In this document: positions 1-13,300 of the stretch, piece after piece
Layout of the letters: each line of letters begins with the position of its first letter
Numbering within the stretch: the stretch's first letter is position 1
Source: Sindora glabra
Lineage: Eukaryota > Streptophyta > Magnoliopsida > Fabales > Fabaceae
Assembly (NCBI GenBank): GCA_020226215.1
Contig: CM035226.1
Location: forward strand, 89,676,895-89,740,894
DNA length: 64,000 nt
Direction of reading: 5' to 3'
Position numbers and translations under genes: made by a program
The notes under the pieces: generated by a model
Seen by the model: only the letters and a program-made list of their open reading frames with translations
Database searches by the model: none
What the model was told of the DNA's origin: nothing

Positions 1-249
1 GCATTCTATTCTTATTTTTGTTTCTGCACAGTATTCTATTTCATTACGTTATCAATCTAATTGTATTAGTTTTCTTTGTTTTCATTGCATCAATAATTCA
101 ATAATTGTGCATATATTATTGGAAATACATTTAGGAAGGATAAAATCAAGGGATTGCTAGGGGTACGACCTGGTTGTGCTACTATATTGCATTATTATTT
201 TTGCAACCAGTTTTAAATCTAATTTTGGTGCATTGTGGTGTGCACGTCA
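1..249 (-). mobile_element. Family-A LTR, 5' part only (cut by window start)
   Basis: This is the reverse complement of the first ~240 bases of the family-A LTRs at 2934, 36772 and 51540. It shares the block next to the terminus (ATTTTGGTGCATTG), the CTAGGGGTACGACCTGGTTG-like block and the TTTTCATTGCAT block. The terminus lies at 248-249 (CA on the plus strand, TG on the minus strand). The rest of the element lies before the window. It appears to have inserted into a Copia-like LTR, because sequence homologous to the middle of that LTR begins at about 250. Confidence 0.75.
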
Positions 250-1476
250 GTCATCCTGTATCACCTTTAATTGGGATTATTATAGGACGTTGATCGGGTG
301 TGTTATGAATCATGCAGAGGGATGTGAGTGATGTAGATGAGAATTTTATTCCTATTACATAGTAGGAGTGATATCCTTAGCCCTTTGATTGAATAAGATT
401 AAGAAATGCATGGCTATGCTCAAATGGATTAATATAAGATATTGATCATTTGTTTAAGCTAGTCTACTCAGTATTAAGAAACATAAATTCGAACATCAAT
501 GAGGATAACACATTTCATACCTCTAGTTTGATTTGGATATTATTACAAAAAGATTATGTTATAAAGTATTGTTCACATATTAAGTGAATATTGAGTCACA
601 GATATTTTTACTACTTATGTGGCAGTAATGTATTACTAGATATCATTTACTGTTTATAGTCCACAAGTGAACTATTATTAACATAGTAAGAACCTATAGG
701 ATCACATAAAAGGAGTAGAAATGATACAATAATTAATTGAACTTTAGTTTGACTAAAATATAATTAATTAGGCTTGTTTTCGTACATATAAATATTATTA
801 AAATAATAATATATTTTCACATAATATATGATATATTATGTGATATTAAAATAATATTAAATAATTATATTATTAGATATTAGATAATTATATTATGAGA
901 TAATATTATTTTCTAATATAAGATAATTGTTTGCCATTTTAATATTAGATAATTATATTATAAGATAATATTATTGTCTAATATTATATAATTAATGGAT
1001 AAGTCTTATCTCTCCTTACTCTCTTTATGATAAGGATAAGGTGATAATTATTAAATGAGATTAAGATTTTAGAAGCATTACCCTAGTAGGACTAGGAATA
1101 TAGTATGTCCTTAGTTCTATAAAAGAAACTTAAAAGCAGCACTTTATAGACACACATTAGCTGCCATTAAACTTTAAAATCACTCAAGAAAAATGCACTA
1201 ATCCTAATCCTGGTGAGGGAGACATATCCTAGCAGATTCATGGAGGGTGAGAAGTCATTGTTCACTCCATATAGATTCCATAGAGACACTGTACCTTTTG
1301 GCCGGTGTTTGATTCGTGATTCACCTCTATCTTTCAAAGTTTTATTCAGAAAGAACGCGAGCACACAAAAAGGTAAAATCCTAACATTGATTTATGCCTT
1401 TTTGCATGGATCTTTGGTAAGATTTAGATCAATTTTTTTTTAATTTTCGCTGTGTATGCTGATTCGAAATCCAATA
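250..1476 (+). mobile_element. Copia-like LTR, 5' end displaced by family-A insertion
   Basis: It aligns in reverse complement with the complete solo LTR at 35000-36563. Shared blocks include CATGCAGAGGGATGTGAGTG (about 313-332), the AT-rich TTAGATAAT repeats (about 790-1000), a TATAAAAG box near 1118 and TTTTTGCATGGATC (about 1399). The 3' terminus is a decayed CCAATA at 1471-1476. The homology starts part-way into the LTR, at the family-A terminus, so the missing 5' part probably lies upstream of the window. Overlapping short ORFs here are chance reading frames. Confidence 0.75.
784..1000. repeat. AT-rich TTAGATAAT-type internal repeats
   Basis: Short overlapping units built on ATTAGATAATTATATTA and ATAATATTATT are repeated here inside the Copia-like LTR. 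The related LTR at 35000 has the same low-complexity zone at 35370-35570, so it belongs to this LTR subfamily. Confidence 0.6.
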
Positions 1477-1828
1477 CGATCAAGGCCTAATTTAGATGTA
1501 AAAAATGTCTTATTTATCTAAGAATTTAAAGCCTTATTTCTATTCTATCTGAGCTAGCTTTAGTTTTTGACCTTATCTAAAGTTTTAGAGGTCTAATTAA
1601 CGTGAAATTAATGCCTAAAGCTTCTTAAGACCTAGCCATATAATTAGTACATATATAAATAAGGGATAATTATTATGTTTACTTATATAATGCAAGTCTA
1701 TAATAATTGATCTCCTTTTTTAACAAATTAATTGTTATGTCAAAAATCTATTACCTACTAATATTTCTAATAAGAGATTAATGAAAGAAATTAATTAGAA
1801 TAATGAAACAATTGGATGAGTAAATAAA
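1477..1828. other. Unassigned AT-rich spacer
   Basis: This lies between the decayed end of the Copia-like LTR and the proposed 5' end of CACTA-1. I see no coding potential, RNA gene or recognisable repeat in it. Confidence 0.5.
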
Positions 1829-2928
1829 CACTGCAAGGATTTTACAATTTAGTGGCTAATTTTTAGATTTTGGATTAATGATAGAAGATGTGTTAAATAA
1901 TCAATTACTTTTTCAATTCTAAAAATTTTATAAAATATAACTTTTAATAACAAAAATAGCTAAGGAAAATTGAGCATCCATTGCTAATTTTATGGCCAAA
2001 TAAATTGAAACATTTACTTATAAAATTAGTGATGGAATAAAAATATTTTTAATTTAATGATAGATTATGGTAAATTTGAAATTGTTTAAAGTGGATAATT
2101 TTAATTTTGGCAAAAAGTTTTAATAGATTTAATGATAAAACAAATGAAATTTATCAATAAATTCATCACTAATTGAGATGTACCATTTTACTTAATTCAA
2201 ACTTACAATGAAAAATTCCATCGCTATTTTTCATATATATCAATAACGCAATATTGTTGCCTTTTTCTTAGCTAAAACCTTTTTCTTTGTAATAATAGAC
2301 AAATAATTGAGAGGTTCACCATCATGCCTCCATCATTATTTTCAAACCTCTCCATTACCTTCCACCACTTTTAGGAGTTTCTTTATTGCAATTTCTCTTT
2401 TTTAATCAATTAATTTTTTTATGAAATGTGACTTTTATTACTTATGGTTTGTTTAATAGCTTTGTAAGGAATTTTAAAAATTTCTCTCTAACTAGAGTTT
2501 AACATATTTTTTTTCACATATTGTGTAAGTAATGGAATGTTTATATCCTTGAATGTGGGTAAGTTAATGGTCTAGGTTTGATGAAGAAAAATTTGGATTT
2601 TTATGTAATTAGAGTTTTTATTTTGATTCAATTTCATGTGATCATGATTTAACACTATTTAATGTTTTACAATGTGTACATTGAATTTTTATTTTCATGA
2701 TTGCATTTATTTTATTAAATTTGTTATTAATCTACTCTTGGATGCCTATATATATAGGTGAAGTTTACTTATAAAGTTGCAATTGTAATAGTTGACATTT
2801 AGTATTTTAAAAAATATACTTCACTCATATATTGTAACAGTTTTATTTGCAGAGTAGTTAATGAATTATTACATAAAATATATATGTGATGCAAAATAGA
2901 TATGAATCTGCATGAGCATAGGCAGTGG

Positions 2929-2933
2929 ATGTA
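2929..2933. repeat. Target-site duplication ATGTA (left)
   Basis: ATGTA immediately precedes the family-A LTR and is repeated exactly at 4573-4577, as expected for retrotransposon integration. Confidence 0.9.
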
Positions 2934-4572
2934 TGATGTGCACGTCGCAATGCACCAAAATTAGTTAAAAATACTAGTTGTTACAATAATAACGCAGATA
3001 GTGGCATAACCAAGTTGTACCCCTAGTAATTCTTTAATTTTATCTTTCTAAATGAACTTTTAATAATATCTACACAATTGTTAGGTTTATTTATGCAATG
3101 AAAACAAAGAGAACTAATGCAAACAGAACAATAATGCAATAAAATAGAATGCTATGTAGAAACAAAATTAGTATGCAAAGCTTATGCTGTATGATGTATG
3201 CAAAATGCAAAATTATAGGGGTTAGTTGCACAAAATTATAGTGAAAGCAATAAACTAATGAAGCACAAAACAAAAGCAAAATAGTAAATAAACAGAAAGA
3301 AATCAATATACGAAATGCAGTCAATTTAAAGATATAATGGCTCTTATTATAGATTAATCCTATATCACAAAATATTTAATTACTCTAATTAATTTTTCAA
3401 CCTTAGATTACCCAGAATCCTTGTAATAATCCACAAATTATATGCTAGATAATTCCTAAAGTTTAGTTAAGTAAGATTAGCAGATGAATTAAGCAATTGC
3501 CATAATTCTAAAACTAGATCGAAATTAACTTATAGATAGAATTTAGTTAATTTAAGAAGTTAAATCAGATATCATTGAAGTAATCTCCTAATTCTCTATG
3601 ACAACATGTAAAACCATGATTAACCAACCATAATTTCACATTCAAATAGTAAAAGAATAGAAATCCTAAGATTGAATACCAATTATACCAAATCAGCACT
3701 TCACACAAGCAATCTTAATAATTCAACAGAAATAATTAGAGAAAAAGGAAAATCAATAGGGAAAAATTAACATTACTAATCAAGATCTCATAATCCTTGA
3801 AGAGAATAGCTTTACAATTCTTGAATTAACTAAAAATATTTAGCCTTCCATGGCTTGGAAATAATAAAAGAAAGAAAAGTTAAGCTGCTGAATATATGTA
3901 TATTATGAATATCCTCTTCTCTTCAACTCTCTTGCCTATTTATATAACCTAATTAGCATAAAACCTTACTGGACTAGGATTAGATGACTCTTAGGATTAA
4001 AATAATAAGGCCTTTCTAATCTTTAGAAGCCTAGACCTATTTGTTACCAGTTAATTAAATCCAACAGATCAATCAATAAATTCTTGCAGGTCTAACTTCT
4101 AGCTTAATTTTAACCACCAATGCAATGTAATTTGGAGAACCCATAAATATGAAACTTGTAGACCTATGTCTTGTGAGAATTTGGGTACTAGTTTCAAGTT
4201 AATTGAATCACTATAACTCTAAATATGGCTTAAATACAAAAATAGGTTCAATTAGGACAAAGACACAACTTTGGCTTCTCAGCCACATATGTTCTTCAAA
4301 ACGCTTGAATTGGGCTCAGATTAAAACATAAAGTTGTATTATGTCTTTTAGCTTCCTAAAAATATAAAATTTATCTCAATTTGATGTTCGAAGCCCAAGA
4401 TATGACTAAAAAATAGAAATAGTGTCAAAATTTAGTATTTACTGAATAAATTCACAATATTGTAAAATTGATCAAAAATTATAAAACAAGGCCTATTCTA
4501 TAAAATTAAGCAAATGTAACACCTAAAACATATAAAATAGAAAAAATAAAATAGTAAATATTTTTCTCATCA
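2934..4572 (+). mobile_element. Family-A solo LTR, 1639 bp
   Basis: It begins TGATGTGCACGTCGC and ends TTTTTCTCATCA, giving TGATG...CATCA termini. It is bounded by a perfect ATGTA duplication. Two other complete copies lie at 36772 and 51540. There is no internal region, primer-binding site or second LTR, so this is a solo LTR left by recombination. It splits the transposase relic of CACTA-1 at the W-M-Y-N motif near its start. A Ty3/Gypsy origin is plausible from the termini, but no protein domain is present to prove it. Confidence 0.9.
3937..3947 (+). promoter_or_regulatory. TATA box of family-A LTR
   Basis: TATTTATATAA is preceded by CTCTTGCC. The same arrangement occurs at 37809-37819 in the sister LTR. 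Its conservation suggests the U3 promoter and sets the plus orientation of the family. Confidence 0.55.
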
Positions 4573-4577
4573 ATGTA
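4573..4577. repeat. Target-site duplication ATGTA (right)
   Basis: This is an exact match to 2929-2933. Removing the LTR and one copy rejoins the transposase reading frame. Confidence 0.9.
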
Positions 4578-7500
4578 CAATAGGGTAAGCCTTAATTGAT
4601 CGAAAATAACAGGTGAATTTATTAATGGAGTGAACAATTTTATTGCATATGTTTGTGCATATGATATTTTTTTGAAAACTCAAAAGATTAGGTGTTTGTG
4701 TGCTAAGTATGAAAAAAGGAAGATTTATATGCTTGATACTATGATTAAGCATCTTTATAGGAAAGGATTTAAATCTAATTATTAGTAGTAAACATTCCAC
4801 AAGGAATAAATGCCTTAATTCAAAGCTGGATATAGCAATTCAGAGTGAGAAGAAGCAAGTATTGAGTTTGAAAACCTATGTAATAGATACAAGGCAATGG
4901 AAATGGATGTTAGGCACATGAATTTTAAAGAATATTTTAATATAAATGTAGAAAAACTTCCTAACCTCAATGATAAAGAGTTTTACAATATATTGGTCAA
5001 TAGGTAACAACCTTTGTATAAATGTTATAGCAACCACACTATGTTATCCTTTATAGTTAGGCTATTAAATAGAAAATCAAATTACAATACCCCAGAGCAA
5101 ATGTTACAATGAAATTTGCTAATTAATAGGAGAACGCATATCGAAAGGGAATAAAATATTGGAATATTTTTACAAAATAAAGAAATTAGTTACCAAGCCA
5201 GGCTTTAGGTATGATAAGATAGATTATTGTGAGAATAGTTGTATGTTTTATTACAAATAATATATAAATGAAAATGAATCTATTTTTTGCAACCATTCTC
5301 ATCACATATCTTGAAAATCCAGTCAAGGACAATATAAGGGGATTTCTAACAAAAAATTATGGTACTTGCCCTTGACTCCTAAACTTTAAATGTTATACGC
5401 ATTAAAGTCAATTGCTAGCTTCATTAGATAGCATTATGAAAACCCTTATAAGCTAAGGGTTCTATGTCACCTATTAAATGGAAAAGTATGGAAACACTTT
5501 AACAACACCTATCTTCATTTTGTTAATGATTTTAAAAATGTAAGATTAAACTTGTATGCAAATGGTTTCATTTCTTTTGTCTAATCCAGTTAAACCTATT
5601 CATGCTAGCCTATGATTGTAACTCCTTATAATCTCCCTTCATAGATATGTATGAAAGCTAATATCAATGTATACTTATAACCATTAATAAAGGAATTAAA
5701 AGTGTTGTGAAAAGATGGTATACATATATATGATGTAACTTTGAAACAAAATTTTACCTTATAAGCTACATTGCTATGAACCATTAATGACTTTCTTGCA
5801 TACAAGATGTTGTCTATTAGAAAATACTTAGGACATTAGAATGCCCCATTTATATGGAGTTTTTTAAGGCTTTAACATCAAAATATGATCGAAAGACTTC
5901 ATTCTTCAACTGCCATAGATATAGGTTACCTCTAGATCACTTGTTTTAGAGGATTAGAGATGCTTTTAAGAAAAATCAAGTAAATAGATCACATTCAGCC
6001 CTTAAGAATTTATGGCAAAACCTTTTAGAAAAAGGTTATGTATATGCCAAAGGTTATAGATGAAGAGCATGTAATATATATTGAAGGGTACAACAAAACC
6101 TATAATTAAATAAAGTAAAGCATCTTTTAGGAGCTACCTTACTACAGACAAATTTTATTTATCATAATTTGGAAGTCATGCATATTAAGAAAAATAATGT
6201 TCAATATAGTGATGGATGTGATTAGTAAATCAAAGGATAATGTGAAAGTTAAGATGGATTTAACTGAATTGTGTAAGAATAGTGAACTTAAGCTAGTCCA
6301 TAAAAGCAATAAAAGGGCATTTAAGCTGAGGGTGCAACATTCATTGAATAAGGAGCAAAAATTAGGGGTGCTTAAGTGGATAAAAAACCTAAAAGTTCCA
6401 AACAATTATACTTCAAAGTTGGCTAGATGTGTGAATCTATAGGATCTTTGGATGACATGAATGAAGGATCATAATTGCCATGTATTCATGAGATGATTAA
6501 TTCTTATCACCTTTAAAGTATTGCCAAAGCCCATTTGGAATGTGGTTACTAAGTTGAGTTTTTTTTTAAAAGATTTATGCTCAATCACCTTATAAAAAGA
6601 ATAATCGTTGTAAATGAAATAAAATATTTATGTCACCATTTGCAAATTGGAGTAAATATTCCCTTTAGTTTTTCTCGATTCAATGAAGTACTTATTTATG
6701 CACTTACCATACGAAGCTCTGGTAAAAAGTCCTATCTAATAACATTAGATATATCCATTTAAGGGGTAAAATTTGTTATTAACTCATTAATTTATATATA
6801 TATCCAAACTATCCATAATGAATATGTCTTGTAGCATTTGGTAGGTTCTTTCACATATTGAAGAAAAAGGTGAAAAGTAGGGCTCATGTGGAAAGATTCA
6901 TATGTGAAGTATATGTCATTAAAGAAACATTCACTTTCTATTTGCATTAGTTTAAACTTCATGTGTATTCTAAGAGGATTAGAGTTCCTAGAAATGATGA
7001 TGATAAAGACGTAGAAGATTGAGAATATGTATGTTCTATATTCAATTATTTTAGTCATTTGAAGAGGAATGCAAAAGCCAATATTTGTTAAATTAGGATT
7101 AGTAAGTGGCTCAAATGTATGCAATGCTCAATTATGATGAGTTTACAATCGCATGTGAAGTAAGTGTTTAATAGAATGAGTTCAATTAGTGTAATTAATT
7201 GTATATTTTAACAAATCTCGGATAACTTTTTAATAATATCGCATGAGTTCCAATATTTTTGAACAAATATTATGACAGATGTTTCCATGCATAATCAATA
7301 AGGAGGTGAACACACACATTGAAAGTGAATTCTCCAAGTGGCTTCGGCTCTATGTAAGTTAAACTAAACCCTCCTCCTTTAGCCTAAACCTCAAACCTTA
7401 TGAATAGGTTTTGTTCATAATAATAATATAAACTTGTTTCATAATTAGGTTATCATCTTAGAGAATGTAGTCATTGATGAGAAAATACTTGACATAGCAT

Positions 7501-8307
7501 GAAACCTAAGTAAAACAATTTGCATATGGCCTATGCATTTTTCAAGGGTTATAAATTTCACTAGAAACAATAGAGCTAGCGTAAGTCCACCTGTAACTTT
7601 GTTATGTGCATCAAATGATCTAGTGATATGGTGGAATTCTAGCGAAGAAGGCAATAATGTTCAATTGTGAATAGTTTGATCCTACTCTTAACAAGGGAAT
7701 AAAATGACATAAATAATATGATATAATTGATGTTAAGGCATCTCATTGCTATAATAAGTTTAATCACTTCATCCTTACATAGTAAGCTATGCATGTGTAT
7801 TACACTTTATACCTTAGTCATGGAAAGGATTGCAATGATTGGTGATTTGTCATTAAAACCAAATTAAAGAGCATTATTGATGCTTTATCAACAAATGATG
7901 CCATTGATGCATTATAGGATAATGAGTAACTCACCCAATTACCATCACATAATGATAATGAAGAAATCAGAACATTGAGGAATGAGTTAAGATACCTATA
8001 AGTTATCTTTATTAGTGATATTGTACATGATAACCTAAATGATTTTCATGACAAAGATTAATCTCATAAGGATAAGGAAGATGATGAAGAAAAGATCAAT
8101 GAAAATGATGAAAAAGTACAATAAAATGATAAAGAGTCATCATCATAGGTTAGGTCATATTTGGTATACTTAGATTACTATTTTCACATGTATGTCTTCA
8201 CTTATCATAGAAAAATGATTTTAACTCAAGATTATTTGCATTTATTGTAGGTTACTAAGTATTTATCAAACTTAGATTAGGGTAGCGGGTTAGATATAGA
8301 TTGTATA

Positions 8308-8758
8308 ATGATGTATGTAGAGGTTAGGCTATCTATTTAACTATATTGGTCATTCATAAAGTGAAGTATATAAGATAAGTTTCTCTAAGAAAGATAACAC
8401 ACTTAAAGATTATAGAATTTAATAGAATCAAGGAGTTTATCAAAATCATGTAACAAAATTAACCACCAATGATTTCTAAAACCCTTTTTGGCAATGCTTG
8501 ATTGCAACCTTGATGTGTTATCAAAGTTTGCAATAGTAAACTTTACTAAAGAAGTTTTTGCCAAACACTAGTGGTTAATTTTATAGTATAATTTTGATAG
8601 GACTCTTTAATTCTATTAAATTCAGTAATCTTTAGATGTGTTTCCTCTTTTGAAGAAACTTGTCATACATAATTCACTTTATTATGAACAATATAATTGA
8701 AATCAAGAAGTTCATCATCTAATAAAAGTTTTAGATGCCTAACCTCTACATACATCAT
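8308..8758. repeat. 451-bp foldback (long inverted repeat) element
   Basis: The left arm starts ATGATGTATGTAGAGGTTAG and the right arm ends with its near-perfect complement, CTAACCTCTACATACATCAT. Homology continues inward for about 200 bp per arm, including CTAAAGATTA, GAATTTAATAGAAT and AAAATTAACCAC, leaving a short centre near 8515-8540. The outer flanks do not match. It looks like a MITE or foldback insertion in the 3' part of CACTA-1. No clear target duplication was seen. Confidence 0.65.
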
Positions 8759-9606
8759 GATGCCACCTATAACAAATGAAGTTTAAATAGGAAAACACTC
8801 AAGTCATAGGGGATTGAGGAATAAAAAAAAGTCTTATTCATAAAATAAAAAAGACATTTAAAAAGGCTAGAAAAACATAAACAAGAATCCCTAAGGCTAA
8901 AAAAACATAATTACTTATTAGGGTTTTTGTCATTTATTAGAAATATTATTGGATTCAATTTTAGGTTTTACATAGGTTTCATTGTTTCATATGACAATTT
9001 TTATGTTAAAATGATTGGATAATTGATATTCAAATTAAAAAGTTTAATTTTAGAAATTTATCAATTGAATTTGGTGTTGCTATAGTTAAAGCATATTTAT
9101 GCGAGGATGTTTGTTGTATAAGTGCCCTAAAATGAGATAAAAGAGTTGTAATACTTCTTAAATTAGTGACGGAATCAGCAACAAATTTATTAATAATAAT
9201 GCTCGTAAATTTTCAAATTTTCATAGAATAACGTCAGGATTTAGCAATGGAAAGAACTGTGACAAATCTTGAATTTACTAATAGAAATAACAATAGGTTG
9301 TATTTAGCGAAGGATTTTTCCAATGCTATGTCCCATTTTATCAATTAATAGTCTATTAGTAAATATCAATTTAATAAGAGATATTGGCATCACTAATTTC
9401 TGTTGTTGTCCATTTTCTTTGTTGTCATCTTTCCAAATTATGGATGGATTATAGCAACGTATAAAAACTATCCATTGCCAAATGAATTATTGAATGTAAG
9501 TATACATTAATGGTTTATTATCTATCACTAATTATTTTAGCAATAGATTTTCAAGTTATAATAACTAATAAATCCATCATTAAACTATGTTTTTTTTATA
9601 GTAGTG

Positions 9607-10121
9607 TAATGTTAACATCCTTTTAGGAAGTTAATCAATGTGGTCTGAATGATCCAAAGACTAAATAAATGTTTTAAAAACTCATCAAATGATTAATTAA
9701 AATGATACAAATTCAATTTGTGAAAAGCAATATATTTATTATTCATCAAAATAATTCAGCAATATACATATTATTCATCAAAACAATTCTAACCACTATT
9801 ACAATTATTCTTTAATATAATTCTAAGCAAAATTTCTTCATATGATATTCACTAAGTTGGCTAAATAAGGTTCCCATAAAGTATCTAGAAAGGATGAAAG
9901 ATTTTCATAGTGACAAAAAAAAAAGAAATAAAAATTATATTTAGAAAGGAATAAAAGATAAATAATGGAGTTTTCACTAATAACATAAGTAACCTAGTAA
10001 ATACTTAAACATTATATATTCAAAATCGAAAAACATGCGTGGGATAATATTTGAATAAAATAAAAATATTTTATCTAATTATTATTATATAGTAATTTAT
10101 ATTAAAATGAATAAAAAAAAG
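9607..10121. other. Unassigned AT-rich DNA
   Basis: No coding potential or recognisable element is visible. A short local repetition of TATTATTCATCAAAA occurs near 9735-9782. Confidence 0.4.
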
Positions 10122-10322
10122 AAAATTTAGATGAAGTTTTATAGGTGTTTGCTGTGATATTCCTATTAAAATTTTACATGTATATTATTTTTTAACTCAC
10201 TACTAATAATTATAATCTAAAAAAGTATAATTATTAATTAATTACTAGAGATTAAATATGAATGTAAAATTCTGATTAAGAACTTTGTAACAAGAACCTA
10301 TAGCATTTCATCTAAGTTTTTT
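10122..10322. repeat. Small foldback, possible MITE
   Basis: The left end TTTAGATGAAGTTTTATAGG and the right end CCTATAGCATTTCATCTAAG are imperfect inverted repeats. The similarity extends inward to AAAATTTTACATG / AATGTAAAATTCTG, giving arms of about 75-90 bp. There is no protein and no clear target duplication. Confidence 0.45.
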
Positions 10323-13300
10323 TCTAAAAAAATACTTGATGAATTTATTATTAGATGTGATATTCATATTTTATTGAATACATTTGATGTAAATTTTTTA
10401 ATAGAAAAAGGGAAAGACAACTTAACATACATGCAAATATGATTTGAGTTTAGTAATAATGGTTAATTTAAGTGGTTAGAAGTTCAATGTCTTCAAGAAA
10501 AGTTTTAGGTTCAAAGTTTGTGAATAGAGAAAAATGTCATTAAGAAAGCTTTATCCCTCAATCCAATTTGACTTGACTCCAGATTAACAAGTAACCTAAG
10601 TTGTATAGTGGATCTAACCTAATGTGTATAGTTGAGCTATTGGATATCGGAAATTCTTTGACTAAAAAAATATATGTGATTTGAACTCACATTAAAAATA
10701 CAGTAGGCAAGAGAAAAACCCAAGAAAATATCAACTATTACAATACTATCAAGGGTCTCGATTTTACATTTTATTCAATTCGATTACTGTTCATGCAATA
10801 ACTATTTATAGGATTGGATGATATTAATATACATGAAAGTGGAACTATAAAATTTATAAAAATTTTACCAAATTTTTGAATAAATAATATATCATTATCT
10901 AAATTAAAAAACTAAATACTTAAGTTTTCACCCAAAAAACTTGGGTTTAGGCTTTATCACCAAATTAGCTATAGTTATATTTATATTTGGTTACTTTTTA
11001 TTAATAAAATTGGAACATAAATATGCTAATGGATAAAATAATAAAAAGAAAAGATACAATCCAATACTATTTCATTGGTTTGTTAACATATCATAAACTT
11101 ATATCATATAATAATAATAATAATAATAATAATTTTGCCCTAATAATATCATAACTATATTTTTCTATTATTAAAAATGCTCTATTAGAGTTATTTTGTA
11201 TTATTTTACAATTATAAAATCTTTAAATTTCTTAATAAAATTAATAAATAACAAATTAAATTAGTGCTTTACTTATATTTTTTTTTAAATAATTTTCTCT
11301 TCAATCACTTCAAGTTATAGGGAAAAAACTAAAAAAACCATAAAGATCATAAGAAATAATGTTTTAAAAACTAGATGAATCATTAAACTAGAAATGAAAG
11401 TGATTCAAAATTTAATTGTAACTAGGATGAACTAGAATTATAATATAAACTAAAAATTATAATATATAAAAATTAAAAATAACTAAATTTTATTACTAGA
11501 AAAACTAAATTATTATTAAATTTAACTTATGTATATAAAATATGAAAATATTTCAAATATCATTAAATAATTTTATAATTTTATAAGTTCATAATTTAAA
11601 TTATTATAACTTTTATTTATAGAAACAAGATAATTTTTTACTACTTGAAACTTTAAATATGTATATAATAACAAGCAAAAATAATATTACTTTTATGAAA
11701 AATAGTACTATTTTTTTTTAAAATTAACTAATTGAATCTTGTGACTTTGATAGGTTTGTTATCGATTTACCAATTTTCTAATATCACATAACTAGTTTAC
11801 CATTTTTCCAGTTGATCACATTAATTTGCACTTCTAAAACACTAATAAAAAGTAACTAATTTCATTATATTGCCCAAAATCTAATTGATGAAGTGATATA
11901 TAAAAATGAAAAAATTTAGTCTAACCATAATTTCTCGCCAAAGATCTAAAGAGAAAAGAAAATTATTTTTTTTATGTGTTAACCACTACAAAAAAACAAG
12001 GGGTCACATCATTTTAGCTTATCCTTTGTGAAACCCTAACATAATAAGTCATGCAAAGAGCAATAGCAAATCTGATAAGTTATTTTTTCACTAGGCAACT
12101 AGGAATTAGTGCAAAAGACATGAAATTGATGGTGACATTTAGGAAAAGGTTGAACCAACTCTCTAATCTTGAACTCCTCCAGATGTATAACACTCATCTT
12201 TTGATCCTTTTCTTTTTGTCACTTTTGTACCTTTAAACTGGTGGCAAGACTTGCAGAAATGTAAATGTAAGCTTCATAATTTGACTACTTTAATAAAAAT
12301 TCAGAGAAATTTGGCTGTGATTAGCCCTTCTAAGTTAAAGTTGAGTTATGAAATTTATCTTTATAAACCTAATTTCAACTTGAGGTTGAGTCATTTTATT
12401 TTCCTAGTCACTTTGAATTTGAATATGAGTGCTTCTATTTATCTCAAAGTAGTAAAAATTTCGCACCAAAACACAAACAAATGACATAGCTTAAGAATAA
12501 GGCTGAGAATGAATAAATGGAGTCACCTTTGAAAATAAAAAAATGGTAGAATTAGCAATAACAAAAGAATGAAAAATATTATAGTAGCAATGGGATGTTA
12601 AAGAATAGAGAAGGAATAATTACAGATAGTGAGAGGCTTTGACATGAAAACTTTTAGGGCTTTTGATGTTAATGTAAGGGTTAAATCATGACAATCAGAA
12701 GGCTTTTAGTATCCATTTAACTAGAAAATGTATGAGTTATATCCTTAATATCCTATGATTTAGGATAGTATTGTTTATTTTAATTTTATTTTTTTAGAAT
12801 TATTTAATTATGAGAATTAAATTGGTTAAGATTTTTTCCTTTTTAATATCAACCCTTAAGGGAAATTTCAATTAATGACCTTCAAAATATTACATCAATC
12901 TTTTGTTACTAAACCACTACTCATATTTATGTTTCTTTTATAGGACTAGCATTGCCAATAATATATCAATAAGGTTGGTGAATTTTGCAATGTAAAATTT
13001 AATCATAATTTCTACTATAAAGCTTATAACCAAAAGTTAATTCTTATTAAAAATCAAGTTGAGACATTAAGGTGGTTATGAAATTTTGAAAAGCATATCA
13101 CCACATTTCATGATAATTTACTTATATAATTTTTTTAGCGTTAAATTTACTTATATTTGAATAAAGATTGATTAAAATATTCCACGACACCTACTTGAAG
13201 GACTTTTTTATTGCTAATTTTTCATAAAAAAGGTAATAAGAAAATACATTTTACCCACATATGGTATAACCTTATTTATAATCCATCCACATCTGATTTA

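Larger units (their letters stand above)
2923..8147 (+). pseudogene. TNP2-class CACTA transposase relic
   Basis: This is a broken copy of the large En/Spm transposase that cuts and pastes CACTA elements in the nucleus. The Transpos_assoc-like start (W-M-Y-N-R at the LTR junction, then GEFINGV, KTQKIRC, IKHLYRKGFKSNY) spans about 4573-4790. The Transposase_21-like region follows at about 4930-5870, with LLNRKSNYNTPEQ, YLPLTP and NVRLNLYANGF. DUF4218-like sequence (SKDNVKVKMDLTELCK, then HVERFICE and RIRVPRNDDD) spans about 6200-7010. DUF4216-like sequence (FFKGYKFH, then a tail with YYTLY and HGKDCNDW) spans about 7520-7900. The longest open stretch is about 80 codons. Many stops, frameshifts and the family-A solo LTR rule out function. 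Family assignment is confident; the exact ends and introns are not. Confidence 0.8.
1829..9606 (+). mobile_element. CACTA-1: decayed En/Spm-type DNA transposon
   Basis: A TNP2-class transposase relic on the plus strand identifies the superfamily. The 3' end is well marked: the plus strand reads TATAGTAGTG to 9606, which is CACTACTATA on the other strand. The 5' end is less certain; CACTGCAAGGATTTT at 1829 is the best candidate, but beyond the first four bases it matches the 3' end poorly. Flanks are AAA (1826-1828) and TAA (9607-9609). Subterminal motifs of the type ATTAGTGATGG/ATTAGTGACGG recur near both ends (about 2025 and 9166), as expected of CACTA subterminal repeats. Without the nested family-A LTR the element is about 6.1 kb. 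Confidence 0.7.

Noticed and set aside
1167..1443. Two overlapping short open frames on opposite strands
   Set aside because: They lie wholly within a Copia-like LTR and have no recognisable domain.
10460..10700. tRNA-derived SINE-like wording (AGTGGTTAGAAGTTC, AGGTTCAAAG)
   Set aside because: Spacing does not fit a tRNA, and no poly(A) tail or target duplication was found.
11984..12003. CACTACAAAAAAACAAGG, a CACTA-like terminus
   Set aside because: No matching inverted terminus was found downstream, and no transposase text follows.
12051..12484. Two adjacent plus-strand frames of 61 and 77 codons
   Set aside because: No motif, no start context and ordinary composition for AT-rich DNA; not a supported gene.
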